Source of the DNA: Triglochin maritima
Taxonomy: Eukaryota; Streptophyta; Magnoliopsida; Alismatales; Juncaginaceae
Assembly (NCBI GenBank): GCA_963682175.1
Contig: OY821779.1
Location: 7,266,501-7,330,500, forward strand
DNA length: 64,000 bases
Reading direction: 5' to 3'
A model generated the notes under the pieces. That model saw only the letters and a program-made list of their open reading frames with translations. It did not search any database and was not told where the DNA came from. The position numbers and the translations under genes are program-made. This document shows, in pieces, positions 48,363 through 59,180 of this stretch (the first letter of the stretch is position 1; every line of letters starts with the position of its first letter).

Positions 48363-49817
48363 GTTTTGATGATTTAATCAACCGAATCTTAATTAGAGTA
48401 GCACACACTATGCCTTGCATATATATTGTATTGTGCTAACCTCTACAGGTGATCAAGACTCAAGAAAGAAGGAAATGAAGTCAAGACATGTAATTAAAGC
48501 TAAATCGAAGACATGTAATCTTGATTTCTTTTGAGTCTTAGGAACAAAGTGTAATTGAGCATACTTGAGCTATAATCAACTTAATCACACACTAGGTTCC
48601 CTATAGAAGTCACACACGAAATTTCACATTATTTGGACTTCAATAGATCACCCAAACTTAGACCGGAAAAACACAAAACCTGAACCCTAATTGTCTGCCC
48701 ACATTCGGTCGACCGCAACATGCCGTTCGGTCGACCGGATGATCAAGTAATCCAATTTGTGTTCTCCTGTCTAGTTTCGGTCGACCGCACCATATCTTTC
48801 GGTCGACCGTTTGAACTTACTGTTCCGACCGTTATTCTTGTCGTATATGCCCAACGGTCGTATTCGTATTAAAACTATATACACCTCCATATACTTAACC
48901 AAACGGTTGAACCATGTGCCAAGTTCGGTCGACCGTTTAACCTTGTCAAGAATTCCCTGCTATCGGTCGATACGATTTCGTTCGACCGATCCAATTTTCC
49001 CTCTACCAAAACGCTTATTCGGTCGACCGGTAACCCTGTTCGGTTGACTGTTTTCTTAATTGACTTAAGTGTTCGGTCGATCTATTCATATTTCGGTCGA
49101 CCGTATCCTTATCAAACCCAAGCGTTCGGTCGACCGTTCCACTTTTCGGTAGACCGTTTCTGGACAGATTTGCAGCCCGAATTTTCTGCTTTGTGTATCT
49201 TGCACAAAATCCAATCAAATCTTGTCCCAACGGATCTATTCTCTCTAATGCCTATATAAGGAGTTGTAAAACACATTTTAACACAACTCTCCCACTACAA
49301 ACCTGTCCCAAACATTAGAGAGAATCCCATACACTCAAAGCTACAAACCTTCCACACTTAGTGATCATTTCTTCATCCTACTCAAGTGTGCTCAAACTTT
49401 AGAGAGTGTTGTTCCACTCAAGGTTACAATTGTTGTAAAAGGAAGCAAGGACTTCGGTGAAAGCCCGAAGTGTCCCTCTCGGATTGTGAGAGGAAGATTC
49501 CAAGCTCGACGAGGGTTGTTCGCGAGTTTGACGGTTGTAAAGGCGTTCTCTCCCGGCCCGGAACGGGGAGTGGTTAGTGAAGTCGTAGGCGGAGCTTGGT
49601 GATCCGAGCGGAGCTTGCAAGAGAGGACTAAGACCCGGGTGGGGTGCCGAACCTCTATAAAATCCCCGTGTGATTGTGGTTTGCTCATTTCCTTTCCTTT
49701 ACTCGCTTGTTCGTTTAAATTCCGCTGCATCATCTTTTGGCTTGCAAGTAGAGTTTGTTTAGGATTAAACTTGTAAATTAGCCTTAATTGTGGACCCATA
49801 ACCCACACGATCCTACA
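48337..49817 (+). mobile_element. Ty1/copia 5' LTR
   Basis: 1481 bp, TGTTGGCTTTTTGGCC at the start and ACGATCCTACA at the end, followed two bases later by the primer-binding site. CGGTCGACCG copies occupy about 48708-49150, ending about 100 bp before the TATA box (TATATAAG, 49253). It is related along its length to the solo LTR at 13331-14837. Confidence 0.87.
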
Positions 49818-49819
49818 TT

Positions 49820-49832
49820 TGGTATCAGAGCC
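49820..49832 (+). promoter_or_regulatory. Retrotransposon primer-binding site
   Basis: TGGTATCAGAGCC, complementary to the 3' end of initiator tRNA-Met, two bases after the LTR end. Standard for plant LTR retrotransposons. Confidence 0.9.
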
Positions 49833-49869
49833 TTGTTAGCTAAATTCTATACTTAATCATATTTTTAGC

Positions 49870-51225
49870 ATGGCTAGCACATCTAATCATGTAGAGGGAT
49901 TATGCACCACTAGACCTCATTTGCTTAATGGGTCAAATTATGATTATTGGAAGAATAGGATGAAGATTTTCCTAATTTCTAATGACCTTAAGTATTGGAT
50001 GTTTCTCCAAAATCCATACACACCACTAAATGAAGATGAATTAGATTCACTCACTAGGCCCAAAATGAAAGAAATTGAGATGAACTCAAAAATCATGAAC
50101 ATTCTATATTGTGGGCTAAATGAGGGTGAATATAATAGGATTAGAGGGTGTGTTAGTGCACATGAGATATGGCATAGACTACAAATGCATTATGAGGGGG
50201 ATAGTAAAACTAAGGAAACCCACATTAGTCTCCTCTTGCATAAATATGAGATTTTTTCTATGCAAATTGGTGAAAACATAAGCGAAATGAACACTCGCTT
50301 CACCGATATCACTAACTCTCTTTTGGTTCTTGGAAGAAAAATCAATGAAGGAGAGATGACAAGGAAGTTCCTCCGGTCACTTAGCATCGATTGGGAAGAT
50401 AAAGTTGTCGCAATTGAAGAGGCGCATGATCTTTCAAAATTAAAGATGGAGGAGCTCATTGGAAACTTGATGGCTTATGAACTTCAAATCAACCATCGGA
50501 AGGAGAAGGAAGCCACCAAGAAGAAATCCACCTTGGCATTACATGCAAATTTAGATGAACCAAGGAGGAGTGTAGAAGATGAGAACATTGAAGTCCTAGC
50601 AAAAGACTTCTTCAAATACCTCAAGAAGGATAAAGAAGAGAAAAATGAGAGGAGGGAGAGAAGAAGTGAAAAGAGAGAAAAGAAGGAGAAGGAAGAGAGT
50701 GGAAATTAGAGAAAAGAGAAGGAGAAGAAAAATGAGAGGAGGGAGAGAAGGAGAGAAAAGGAGAAGGGTAAGAGAAAAGAGAAGAGGTTGGAAGCTCACA
50801 AGGCTACTTGGGACGATTCATCGTCTTCGTCGTCATCCAAATCAACCACACCTTCATCAACAAAGGAATATGCACATATGTGCTACATGGCAATTCAAGA
50901 TGAAGGAAGTGAGGTATCCTCTAACTCTTACTCTAGTAGATCACATTCTTGCTCATCTAAGTCATATGCTAGTGATAGTTCTTGTTCCAAAGAAGAAACA
51001 TATTCTCATGAAGAACTTCAAAATGCATTTCATGATTTAGTTAAACAATATGAGATCATTTGTGAAAAGAACAAAAATGCTAGAAAAACTATAAATGATC
51101 TCAAATGCCAAATTGAATTAATCATGATTGAAAAGAATAAGGTGGTTGCTAGACTTGAATCAAATGAATCATCACTTGGTAGTCTAAGTAAAACACCTAT
51201 TGTTGATGAACATTTAGATGAGTAG
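49870..51225 (+). pseudogene. Ty1/copia gag, one internal stop, truncated downstream
   Basis: The reading frame from 49870 is a copia-type capsid (UBN2/DUF4219-like region: LNGSNYDYWKNRMKIFL, later EMTRKFLRSLSIDWEDKV). A TAG at 50707 interrupts it, after which the same frame continues to 51225. After the capsid comes a Lys/Glu/Arg-only tract where a CCHC zinc knuckle would be expected, then WDDSSSSSSSK, Ser-rich and coiled-coil parts that recall SIRE/Maximus-type elements. No protease, integrase or reverse transcriptase follows because the second copy of the duplicated segment begins at 51222; the final codons and stop come from that junction. The element is dead. Confidence 0.85.
50622..50793 (+). 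repeat. Purine-rich tandem tract inside gag
   Basis: About 170 nt almost free of pyrimidines on the plus strand, with AAAAATGAGAGGAGGGAGAG occurring at 50641 and again at about 50729. It encodes the Lys/Glu/Arg repeat and contains the internal stop. Confidence 0.85.
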
Positions 51226-52716
51226 CTCAGATGAGTATGACAGGCTTGACACAACACACTTCTACCATAGCTGGTCTTCCGGGAACGACAACGAGTACCA
51301 ATGGTATTGTTAGGGAAGGAGTGTTGCGGAGTGTTTTTTAGAAACAAATATATCAACAATTAAGTAAGAGAGTTTGTAATTTTGGGGGAAGAAACAGAAC
51401 CCCGTGTTTTTGTATTTTGTTAACATATCAACAAACAATGGTAATGTTTAAGATATCCAAACAGTTTATGTTGTTAACATTCCTAAATATTTCCTTCATT
51501 TCTCTTTGATATGAGCCTCCTAAATGCATGGTCTGAAAATGTTGATAACATGTTCATATATGCTAACTCCCAACACATGAGGTTGCAATTTTTTCGAAAA
51601 TAACTGTGTTAACTGAAACATGATCATAGTAGACAAATAGGTGATCAACATTCATCATGCTGCATAAGTACTGAAATAAATGACTTGCTCACTACAACAC
51701 TAACTAGTTAGTCCAGTCTATACTGAAGTCAATTATCAGTCAAGTACTTAAATATAACAATCCAACCATAAGTAATACATAATTCGTTCCGAAAGACGTT
51801 AAACACAATACAAGCTTGTAACCATAACAATAGTCTACACCCTAACGACGTTGCATATGTGAAAGTTCCTCTGCCAACCATAGTCTCCGGCTACTCATAT
51901 CGCACAGCACGTACAATACCTCACGTTTTGTCAAGATCTCAAATATCCTAGCTGCTTTAATCCACTCAGTCGTTCCCGGACATATATCGCATCCTCTAGC
52001 CATCTCCACACATGCTTCCACACTGTAAAGTGCCGCTCAGTCAGACCTTTGTTTCAGCACATTTGCTACCGAGAACAAACCATCACTTATAAGATGCACT
52101 AAAGGAGCTACCCTTACTCTACGATTGCTTTCAGCCTTGGCTACGATTTCCTCCAAATGTGGATTGTCGCTCTCGCCATCCTCTTCCCCAGAGTCAGTCG
52201 TATCTACCCTATGGGAACGACTCTTTGTGTTGTAATGCGAGGAAGCACTTCACTTTGCTAGTAGATTTGTTTTTTTCCGCCCTCGTATGGATTGAGTATG
52301 TTGTCACCATCCACAACATCACGACCAAATATCAACTCAAGCTCATGCTCACATTGGATTGGCACATGTCCAAAGTTTTCAAGACCAAAGTGTGTCTGCG
52401 AACATTATCAACCAACAAATTAGACATCCAAAGCATCAATATGTAAGCGAAAAACTATAGTACAACAATTAACAATGATAATCATACCTCTTGGTTTTGT
52501 TTCCACCACTCATCTTCCATTTCTATAGTGCGCCTCTCGTCATCTCATCACTTCCCTGTCTAAAGTTTCAACCATTTCCAAGTTGCATACTCTCTCTTCG
52601 TGTTTTCCCATTGATTCTTGTGTTGATCCCACTTGAAGTATACCCCGACTTCCCTATGGAAGTTGGTCACTAGATTATGTATGTCCGTAATGTTGGCTTT
52701 TTGGCCTTAATCCTAT
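51222..52716. repeat. Direct duplication, copy 2 (1.5 kb)
   Basis: Second copy of 46868-48362. Its left edge abuts the truncated gag, and its right edge is the 26-bp stub of the copia LTR (52691-52716), after which unrelated AT-rich DNA begins. Confidence 0.93.
51844..52674 (-). pseudogene. Myb/SANT-like-domain pseudogene, copy 2
   Basis: Same content and stops as the 47490-48320 copy, from which it differs by only a few transitions. Confidence 0.6.
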
Positions 52717-54069
52717 TCATATTTAATTTATATTAATTTATGATAAATAAATTATGTGATATAGTTAATTGAAATTGTGGAAAAATTAAAAATGAGGGAA
52801 AATAAATAAAGTGAAAGCGAGAGAATGTTGATGTGATTAGGTGAACATTTATGAGTGAGTTGTAGTTCAAAAATGAATAATTGAAAGAAAGAGAATAAAA
52901 TGTTATGTTAACGTAGTAAAAAGAGAGTATTGATCTGAATAGGTTGACATATGTCAAGGGTAAATATGATCATAGGACAAGTAGGTTGTGGTTCCAAACC
53001 GTTGGTCATCCAATACATATTCGTTGAATCCTAATTAACTAGGATGTTGAAATTTAAACTTCAACCACCTCCTCTCGAGACGTGATTTGACTACTATCAT
53101 AACATGTAAAATCTAATGGACTGCTTTATAGCCTCTTTAAAATTTAGTGACACGTAACGTGTACATAACTTTTACGTGTCCATGTAATGTAATCTTTCCA
53201 TTTTGAGAGAAGGTAAAACTATTTTCCCAATAATGTCATTTTCATCTGGATCACAGCACTTTGACAAACCAAATCAAATTAAGTTACAAAAGCTTCGTTT
53301 CATAGCCCTGATGAAAGTGGGTGCATACATCAGTACGCGTCTAAAAGCTCTGTACCTATCACAATCTGAACAACGTAATAAGGAAATATGGCTGTCAATG
53401 TTCCATTGTTACAACATCAATTCATCATCACCTTCTTATTCCCTTGGCATTTGGCAACTTACCATCTTAGTTCGATTCCTTGCGGCTATAATTGGGAATC
53501 AACAGCCCAGCTCTGTTAATCATCTTCTATCGCTGTTTCGAAGAAGAACAACAGATAGCGAAGGAAACTGGAAACCTTGTGCTGTAGTTATTTTGTGTTG
53601 TTTATAGAGAACATTCTTCGAATAATCTTTTCTTCAAAAGATGCACTTCGCTATTACTTGGGAATAACCGAATAATAATTGCCAACACGGCTGTCTAGTC
53701 ACCAACATGAACGCGACAAATGTTGGAACCCTTTGACATTACAAATGCCATTCCGTGAGACTATGGAATTTGAGGTCCAAAATCATCTTAAGTTAAGGAT
53801 GCGATTGGTCTGCTGGAAAATCTTTGGAAATTAAGTAACTTGATTTGCTGGGTTTTTTCCGATGATTGATTTGTAGGGTAATTTAATGAAGTGAACGTTG
53901 AATTTTAAGAGTTTAAAAATCTTATAAATCTGTAGTTGAAGTATAACGTTGGAGTTCTGCACCCATTCCAAATAAGTCTTTTAGTTGGAGTTCCAAAATC
54001 CCACTCACTTTCTGTAAATCTGTCACGCCCTGAAGTCTATTGGACATGAAGAATCTTGACTTCCACAAA
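52717..54069. other. AT-rich intergenic, one unexplained open frame
   Basis: Contains AG-rich repeat DNA related to that at 59600-59800. A plus-strand 134-codon frame (53203-53607) has no recognised domain and is probably chance. Confidence 0.4.
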
Positions 54070-54185
54070 CTCTATTATAAGAGCACCCTTAATTGGTGCT
54101 CTTTATTCGAGTGCCCGAGTTGTCCTCACTTAACGGGAGGGCGCGCCCAGGACGCCGCCCTGGGCGCCCGAGCGAGGGGCCACGT
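54070..54185. other. GC-rich hairpins, probable subterminal end of a Harbinger element
   Basis: AAGAGCACC and GGTGCTCTT form a 9-bp stem (54079-54103). A second, GC-rich palindrome includes GCCCAGG and CCTGGGC around 54147-54172. This is an isolated GC-rich block in AT-rich DNA, about 0.9 kb before the transposase start. Position and structure suit the end of the PIF/Harbinger element; the opposite end was not found. Confidence 0.4.
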
Positions 54186-54704
54186 GCCCCCCATTGGTCC
54201 CGATTTTTTTTTGTTTTTAAAAAAGATTATTTATATATAATTAGGATAATGTATTAATTAGGTAAATTGAATTAAATTAATTAGGTATTGAAAATTAATT
54301 GAAAAAATATTTTATGATTAATTAACTTTTTTTGATTTATTTAGATAAAAGTAAAATTAAAAAAATCATAAACAAAATAAGAAATAGTAGTACAATACTC
54401 ATACACTTCAGAAACAAAATACAATACAAATACAAAATACGAAAAACAACAGAAATAAGGAAAGGAAAGACAGTCTTCCTAAGGATACGAAATTTAAACT
54501 ACCACAATACTGATAAACTACAACAGACATATTGATATTACAAATGAAAACATGAGCACATACAGATATCCTTGTGTTTTAGCCTACTCCTTAAGTTCAG
54601 CAAATGTTTCTTTATCGAATTCGTCATTGTTTTCCTTCTTCATCAGAGCAAATAGGACATCAAGTTTCTTGCTGTTGAGTTCCCTTTGGAAATTCCACCA
54701 TATT

Positions 54705-55025
54705 GTAGGTCCTCGATCCAATCGTCTCGTCTTTTGTGAGTCACGCACATACTGTAGGTCCTCGATGCATGAGAAGTCCAAGCCTCGATGCAATCGTCTC
54801 GTCTTTTGCGAGTCACGCTCATAATGTAGGTCCTCGATGCATGAGAAGTCCAAGCCTCGATGCAATCATCTCGTCTTTTGCGAGTCACGCGTATATTGTA
54901 GGTCAACGATGCAATCGTCTCGTCTTTTGTGAGTCACGCGCATACTTTAGGTCCTCGATGCTTGAGAAGTCCAAGCCTCGATGCAATCGTCTTGTCTTTT
55001 GCCTAGTCACGCGCATACTGTAGGT
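54705..55025. repeat. Tandem 73-bp repeat (five units, two shortened)
   Basis: Units start with GTAGGTCCTCGATGC at 54705, 54753, 54826, 54898 and about 54948 and end in GAGTCACGC plus a short AT stretch. Three are about 73 bp; two lack the central 'atgagaagtccaagcctcg' segment (about 49 bp). They lie just upstream of the Harbinger transposase start and its TATA-like sequence (about 55040). Confidence 0.88.
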
Positions 55026-55301
55026 TACTTCTCACAACTATAAATGTACTCCTCCTAGTTGGTTCTCTCTCATTCATCTACGAACAATGTCTTCACCCGA
55101 TAAGTCTTCTAGTTCGAAGTCTTCATCATCTTCAACATCCAATGACGAAGTTTACGACCAAGTGTTGAACTGCTTAACGGAGTATGTCTCCTAAGTGGTG
55201 GATCGACGTCCTAAGAGGCGCAGAAGGCAAACTTCGAACCCAGATAGAGATAGGGAGCTTGGTTACAACCGTTTGATTGCCGATTATTTTTCTAACGACC
55301 C

Positions 55302-57348
55302 TGTTTTATAGGATTTCATGTTTAATTACACATATATATATTCGGAATTTTTTTATGCGTAATAAGGATCGATTATAATTTTCTATGATTTATTTCATGC
55401 ATGCATTGGTTTGTTTCAATAACTAGTTTTAAAACTTTTATTAAAACAAACATGGGACTCCGAAATTCATACCTAGAAGTTCTCTAAAACTTCTTGAAGA
55501 TTCGGAGACGTTGAGGATGCTTGTTGCTGCGCCGGATGCCTCCGAGATTTCACCAAACTCTAAACAAGATTGGAGAAAGAAGAGCTAGCCTCTCAATCTC
55601 CAATAGGGTTTAGAATCTAATTACTAACCCCTCTTTAGTTCCCATGAGAAGATGATCTCTTAAAAACTAAAACTAAACTTAAGAATTAAGTGAATTTCGT
55701 GGAGAATTATGGAGAGAGTTTTTGCATGAGAAAAACAATGAACTTTTTTAAGGAGGTAATGAGATAAAAACTGGTATTTATAAGTTCTCTCCAAATTACA
55801 TATTCATGTGCAACCTCTTGCCCATGATTTCATGCAAACTTCCATCTAACCATCCATTATTTAATAATAAATAATCTTAGCCACGAATTAAATCAATTAT
55901 GGACTAATTCCATGCATGATCTAATTAATTTTTAAATTAATTCTGTATTAACCGTCTGTACCGGTCGACCGTTTGGAGGTTCGGTCGACCGCTCAAACCA
56001 GGTTTCGGTCGACCGTTCAATAACTCGGTTGACCGTTCGTAACAGGAATTATTCCATCGCAATGTTCGGTCGACCGTTCGAACAGATGAAAATTCCCTGT
56101 TATCGGTCGAGACACATCCGGTCGACCGTGCTCGATCGGTCGACTGTTTACTGCTAACCGGTCGACCGTTTGAGTACTGTTCTGCAGACTTGTCAAATTT
56201 CGGTTTAACCCCTACAAAATTTGACATTTCGGGATTAGTAGTAAATTCAAAACTTATGTAACATATTATCTTATGTAATGATCAATCATTACACCCCATA
56301 ATATTTACATCACATATGAATTTAATTTAAATTCTAATTATGTTATTAATCACAACATAATTTTGATTTTGCTTGTTCACCCCATGTGTCATATTTTCTA
56401 CATGAAACCCGACACATCTTATGAACTTAAGATCCTCATTTCTTGTTTCCCAGTTTTGTGGTGTGACCTATGGGAGGATCTAAACTAAGTTGACAGTGAT
56501 ATTAAGAGCTTAATATCACAAGCTATAAGCGGTATCTAGCTACACATTATAGCTCCCAATTAGTTAGATGTCTTAATTCCACTTGAACCAAAACCCGATC
56601 CATTTAGTGATGGAGTGCACCACTTGTGTCCGTCACTTGCCTCATGATATTAAGAATACACACAAAGTAGTATTGTGTCATCTTTGTATTAGTATTCATT
56701 TCTTGATCTCTTTAAGCTAGTTATAAATATGTGACTTAACTCAAATCACATTGTGCACATTATAACTTTGCTTTATCAAGGGGCCCACTAATATCATCAC
56801 TCAATTAAGAGGGGCAATGATAATCTTTCGACTAGCTATCTTCTCCAACAAAAGTCATACTTAACTAACTAACGTCTTTACACTACACTTATCGATAGCT
56901 TAAGACACTAGTCTAATTAAGCATTCCTTAAGCGATCGGATATAAGTCTCATATCAAAGAACCATGGACACAGTAAAATATTGATGACACAGAAACACAT
57001 TTCTGTAATATTTTACTTGTTAGGTCAATTCAGCATACAAAAAGTATTATTTTCCTCTTTTGTGTACCCGTGTTGTCATTCACTTGTAGAGCTACAATGA
57101 TCTATGACCAACACGACAATCTTAACTTGGTAATTTTTAATGTCCCATGTTAATTACCATGATTGCGAATATCTTTTGTTTTATGTAAACCAATATCTTT
57201 TAGAGCTATACGGTTAAGGACCAAGAGCATCTTCCTTAACACTTCTAAAAGACGAATAACATAAACAAGGAACAAAATAATTTCTCATTCAATTCATAAT
57301 AATTGACATTTAAAAGCAAAACTTTTAGAACACATTCCCTTCATGTTT
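55302..57348 (-). mobile_element. LTR (solo) inserted in the Harbinger transposase
   Basis: Element 55307-57343, 2037 bp, flanked by perfect TGTTT duplications (55302-55306 and 57344-57348). Read on the minus strand it starts TGAAGGGAATGTG and ends AAATCCTATA, probably a decayed ...TACA. A TATA box (TATAAATA on minus, 55775-55782) follows the palindrome array (about 55960-56165). No internal coding region or primer site, so a solo LTR of a third family. Confidence 0.82.
55955..56170. repeat. CGGTCGACCG array in the 55307-57343 LTR
   Basis: At least six exact decamers and several one-base variants within about 215 bp, about 180 bp upstream of the LTR's TATA box in its own (minus) orientation. 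Includes AATTCCCTGTTATCGGTCGA, which has a close match in the copia LTR near 48949. Confidence 0.88.
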
Positions 57349-57569
57349 ATCCTGACAACATTTTCAGGAGAAGATTTAGGATGCGAAAGCATGTCTTTCT
57401 TCGCATTGTGAGTGTCATTGAGGCGTCTGATGCCTTCTTCCAACATAATCCAGACGCCACCGGTAGGATGAGCATCTCTGGCCTGCAGAAATGTACCGCG
57501 GCGATTCGTATGCTAGCGTACGGTGTTGCGGCTGATGAGGTGGACGAATACTTGAGGCTAAACGAATCC

Positions 57570-59180
57570 TGAAAGGAATGTGCTCTAAAAGTTTTACTTT
57601 TATATGTCAATTATTATGAATTGAATGTGCAAACATTTTGTTCCTTGATTATGATATTCGTCTTTTGGAAGTGTTAAGGAAGATGTGTTTGGTCCTTAAC
57701 CGTAGAGCTCTAAAATATAATGGTTTACATAAATCAAAAGTTATTCACAATCATGGTAATTAACATGGAACATTAATCACCGAGATAAGATTGTCGTGTT
57801 GGTTATCGATTGTTGTAGCTCTACAAATAATTGAGGACACGAGTATATAAAAGAGGAAAAGATTACTTTTATATATTGAATAGACTTAACAAGTAAAACA
57901 TTATGAAATTGTGTTTCGTGTCATTAAGGTTTTTACTGTGTCTTGGATCTAAGATATGAGACTTATATCTTTTCACTCAAGAAGTGTTTAATTTGATTAT
58001 TGCCAAAAGCTATCAATGAGTGTAGTGATAAAGACAATAGTTGGTTGAACATGACTTGTGCTGGAAAAGATAGCTAGTCAAACGATTATCATTGTCCATC
58101 TTAATTGAGTGAAGATATTAGTGGCCCTTTGATAAAGCAAAATTAGATGTGCACAATGTAACTTGAGTTAAGTTACATAGTTATAATTAGCTTAGAGAGA
58201 TCAAGAAATGAATATAATACAAAGATAACACATTTCTACTTTGTATATATTCTTAATATCACGAGGCAATGGACAGACACAAGTGGTGCACTTACATCAC
58301 TAAATGGATCGTGTGTTTGGTTCGAGTGGAACAAAGACATCTATGCTAATTGGGTAACTATAATGTGTAGTTAAATACCGCTTATAGTTTGAGATATTAA
58401 GTGTTTAATATCGCCGTCAATTTGGCTTAGATCCTCCTATAGGTCACACCACAAAATTTGGGAAACAAGATGATTGATTTTAAGTTCATATGATGTGTCG
58501 GGTTTCATGTGAAAATAGGACACATGTGATGAATGAATAAAATCAATATGTCATGAGAATTGACTTAATTAGAATCATAATAAATTCATATGAGGTATAT
58601 ATATCATGGGGTGTAATAATTTAATATTACATATGATAATATATTATATAAGATGTGAATTTGCTAAAAACTCCAAAAGATCAAATTTTGTTGGAAATAA
58701 ATCCAAAATTTGACAAAGGCAAAATCGGGGTCAAACACGGCGAACCGTTCATGGTTCGGTCGACCGGGGTATCTTCGGATCGGTTCACCGAATAGAGAAC
58801 GGGTAAGCACAATTAGTTGACTGAAATTGTCTGGAGTGCCTGGAAAATCGGGTTCGGTTAACCGAGTGTGCACGGTCAACCGAGAAGTAGTATTTTCAGT
58901 AGATCGAAGGTGATACGGTCATCCGATGACTATGTACCTGGAGCGATTCTGTTGGATCAACAGTCGACCGAGTAAGAAACGTGGTTCGTCCAAATTCTTC
59001 CAGGAAAATTTTCTCATACGGATTCGGTCGACCGTCTAGCTCACGGTGCACCGAACACGTGTTATAACCGAACAGTTCGGTTGACCGAGTTATACTCGGT
59101 CCACCGAACAAAAACGATTCTGCCTGAATTATTAAGAGATTAATTAAATCATGAGTGGATTAATTCCAGATTTAATTAAA
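57570..59180 (+). mobile_element. Second copy of the same LTR, inverted and truncated
   Basis: It starts TGAAAGGAATGTGCTC directly after the transposase fragment and is similar, in opposite orientation, to the 55307-57343 element for about 1.6 kb. Shared order: GTTCCTTG, TGTTAAGGAAGATG, TTGTCGTGTTGG, the CACAAGTGGTGCAC block, CACACCACAAAAT, and decayed GGTCGACCG copies at 58755-59110. Similarity is lost at about 59180. The two copies are well diverged, so they are separate insertions rather than a recent inverted duplication. Confidence 0.7.

Larger units (their letters stand above)
55087..57569 (+). pseudogene. PIF/Harbinger transposase fragment split by an LTR
   Basis: Part 1 (55087-55306) has a Ser-rich start, a stop at 55192, then RRPKRRRRQTSNPDRDRELG and ADYFSNDPV. 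Part 2 (57349-57569) continues YPDNIFRRRFRMRKHVFLRI and TAAIRMLAYGVAADEVDEYL. Without the insert and one TSD copy the codons join exactly (NDPV-YPDN). This is the N-terminal region of plant HARBI1-like transposases; the DDE catalytic core that should follow is cut off at 57570 by a second LTR insertion. Non-functional. Confidence 0.85.

Noticed and set aside
53203..53607. 134-codon open frame with ATG start
   Set aside because: No domain, no splice context, and composition like its surroundings; kept only as a note.
55307..59180. Interpretation as one giant foldback transposon
   Set aside because: The left arm has its own perfect TSD (TGTTT) and the arms are well diverged, so two separate insertions fit better.
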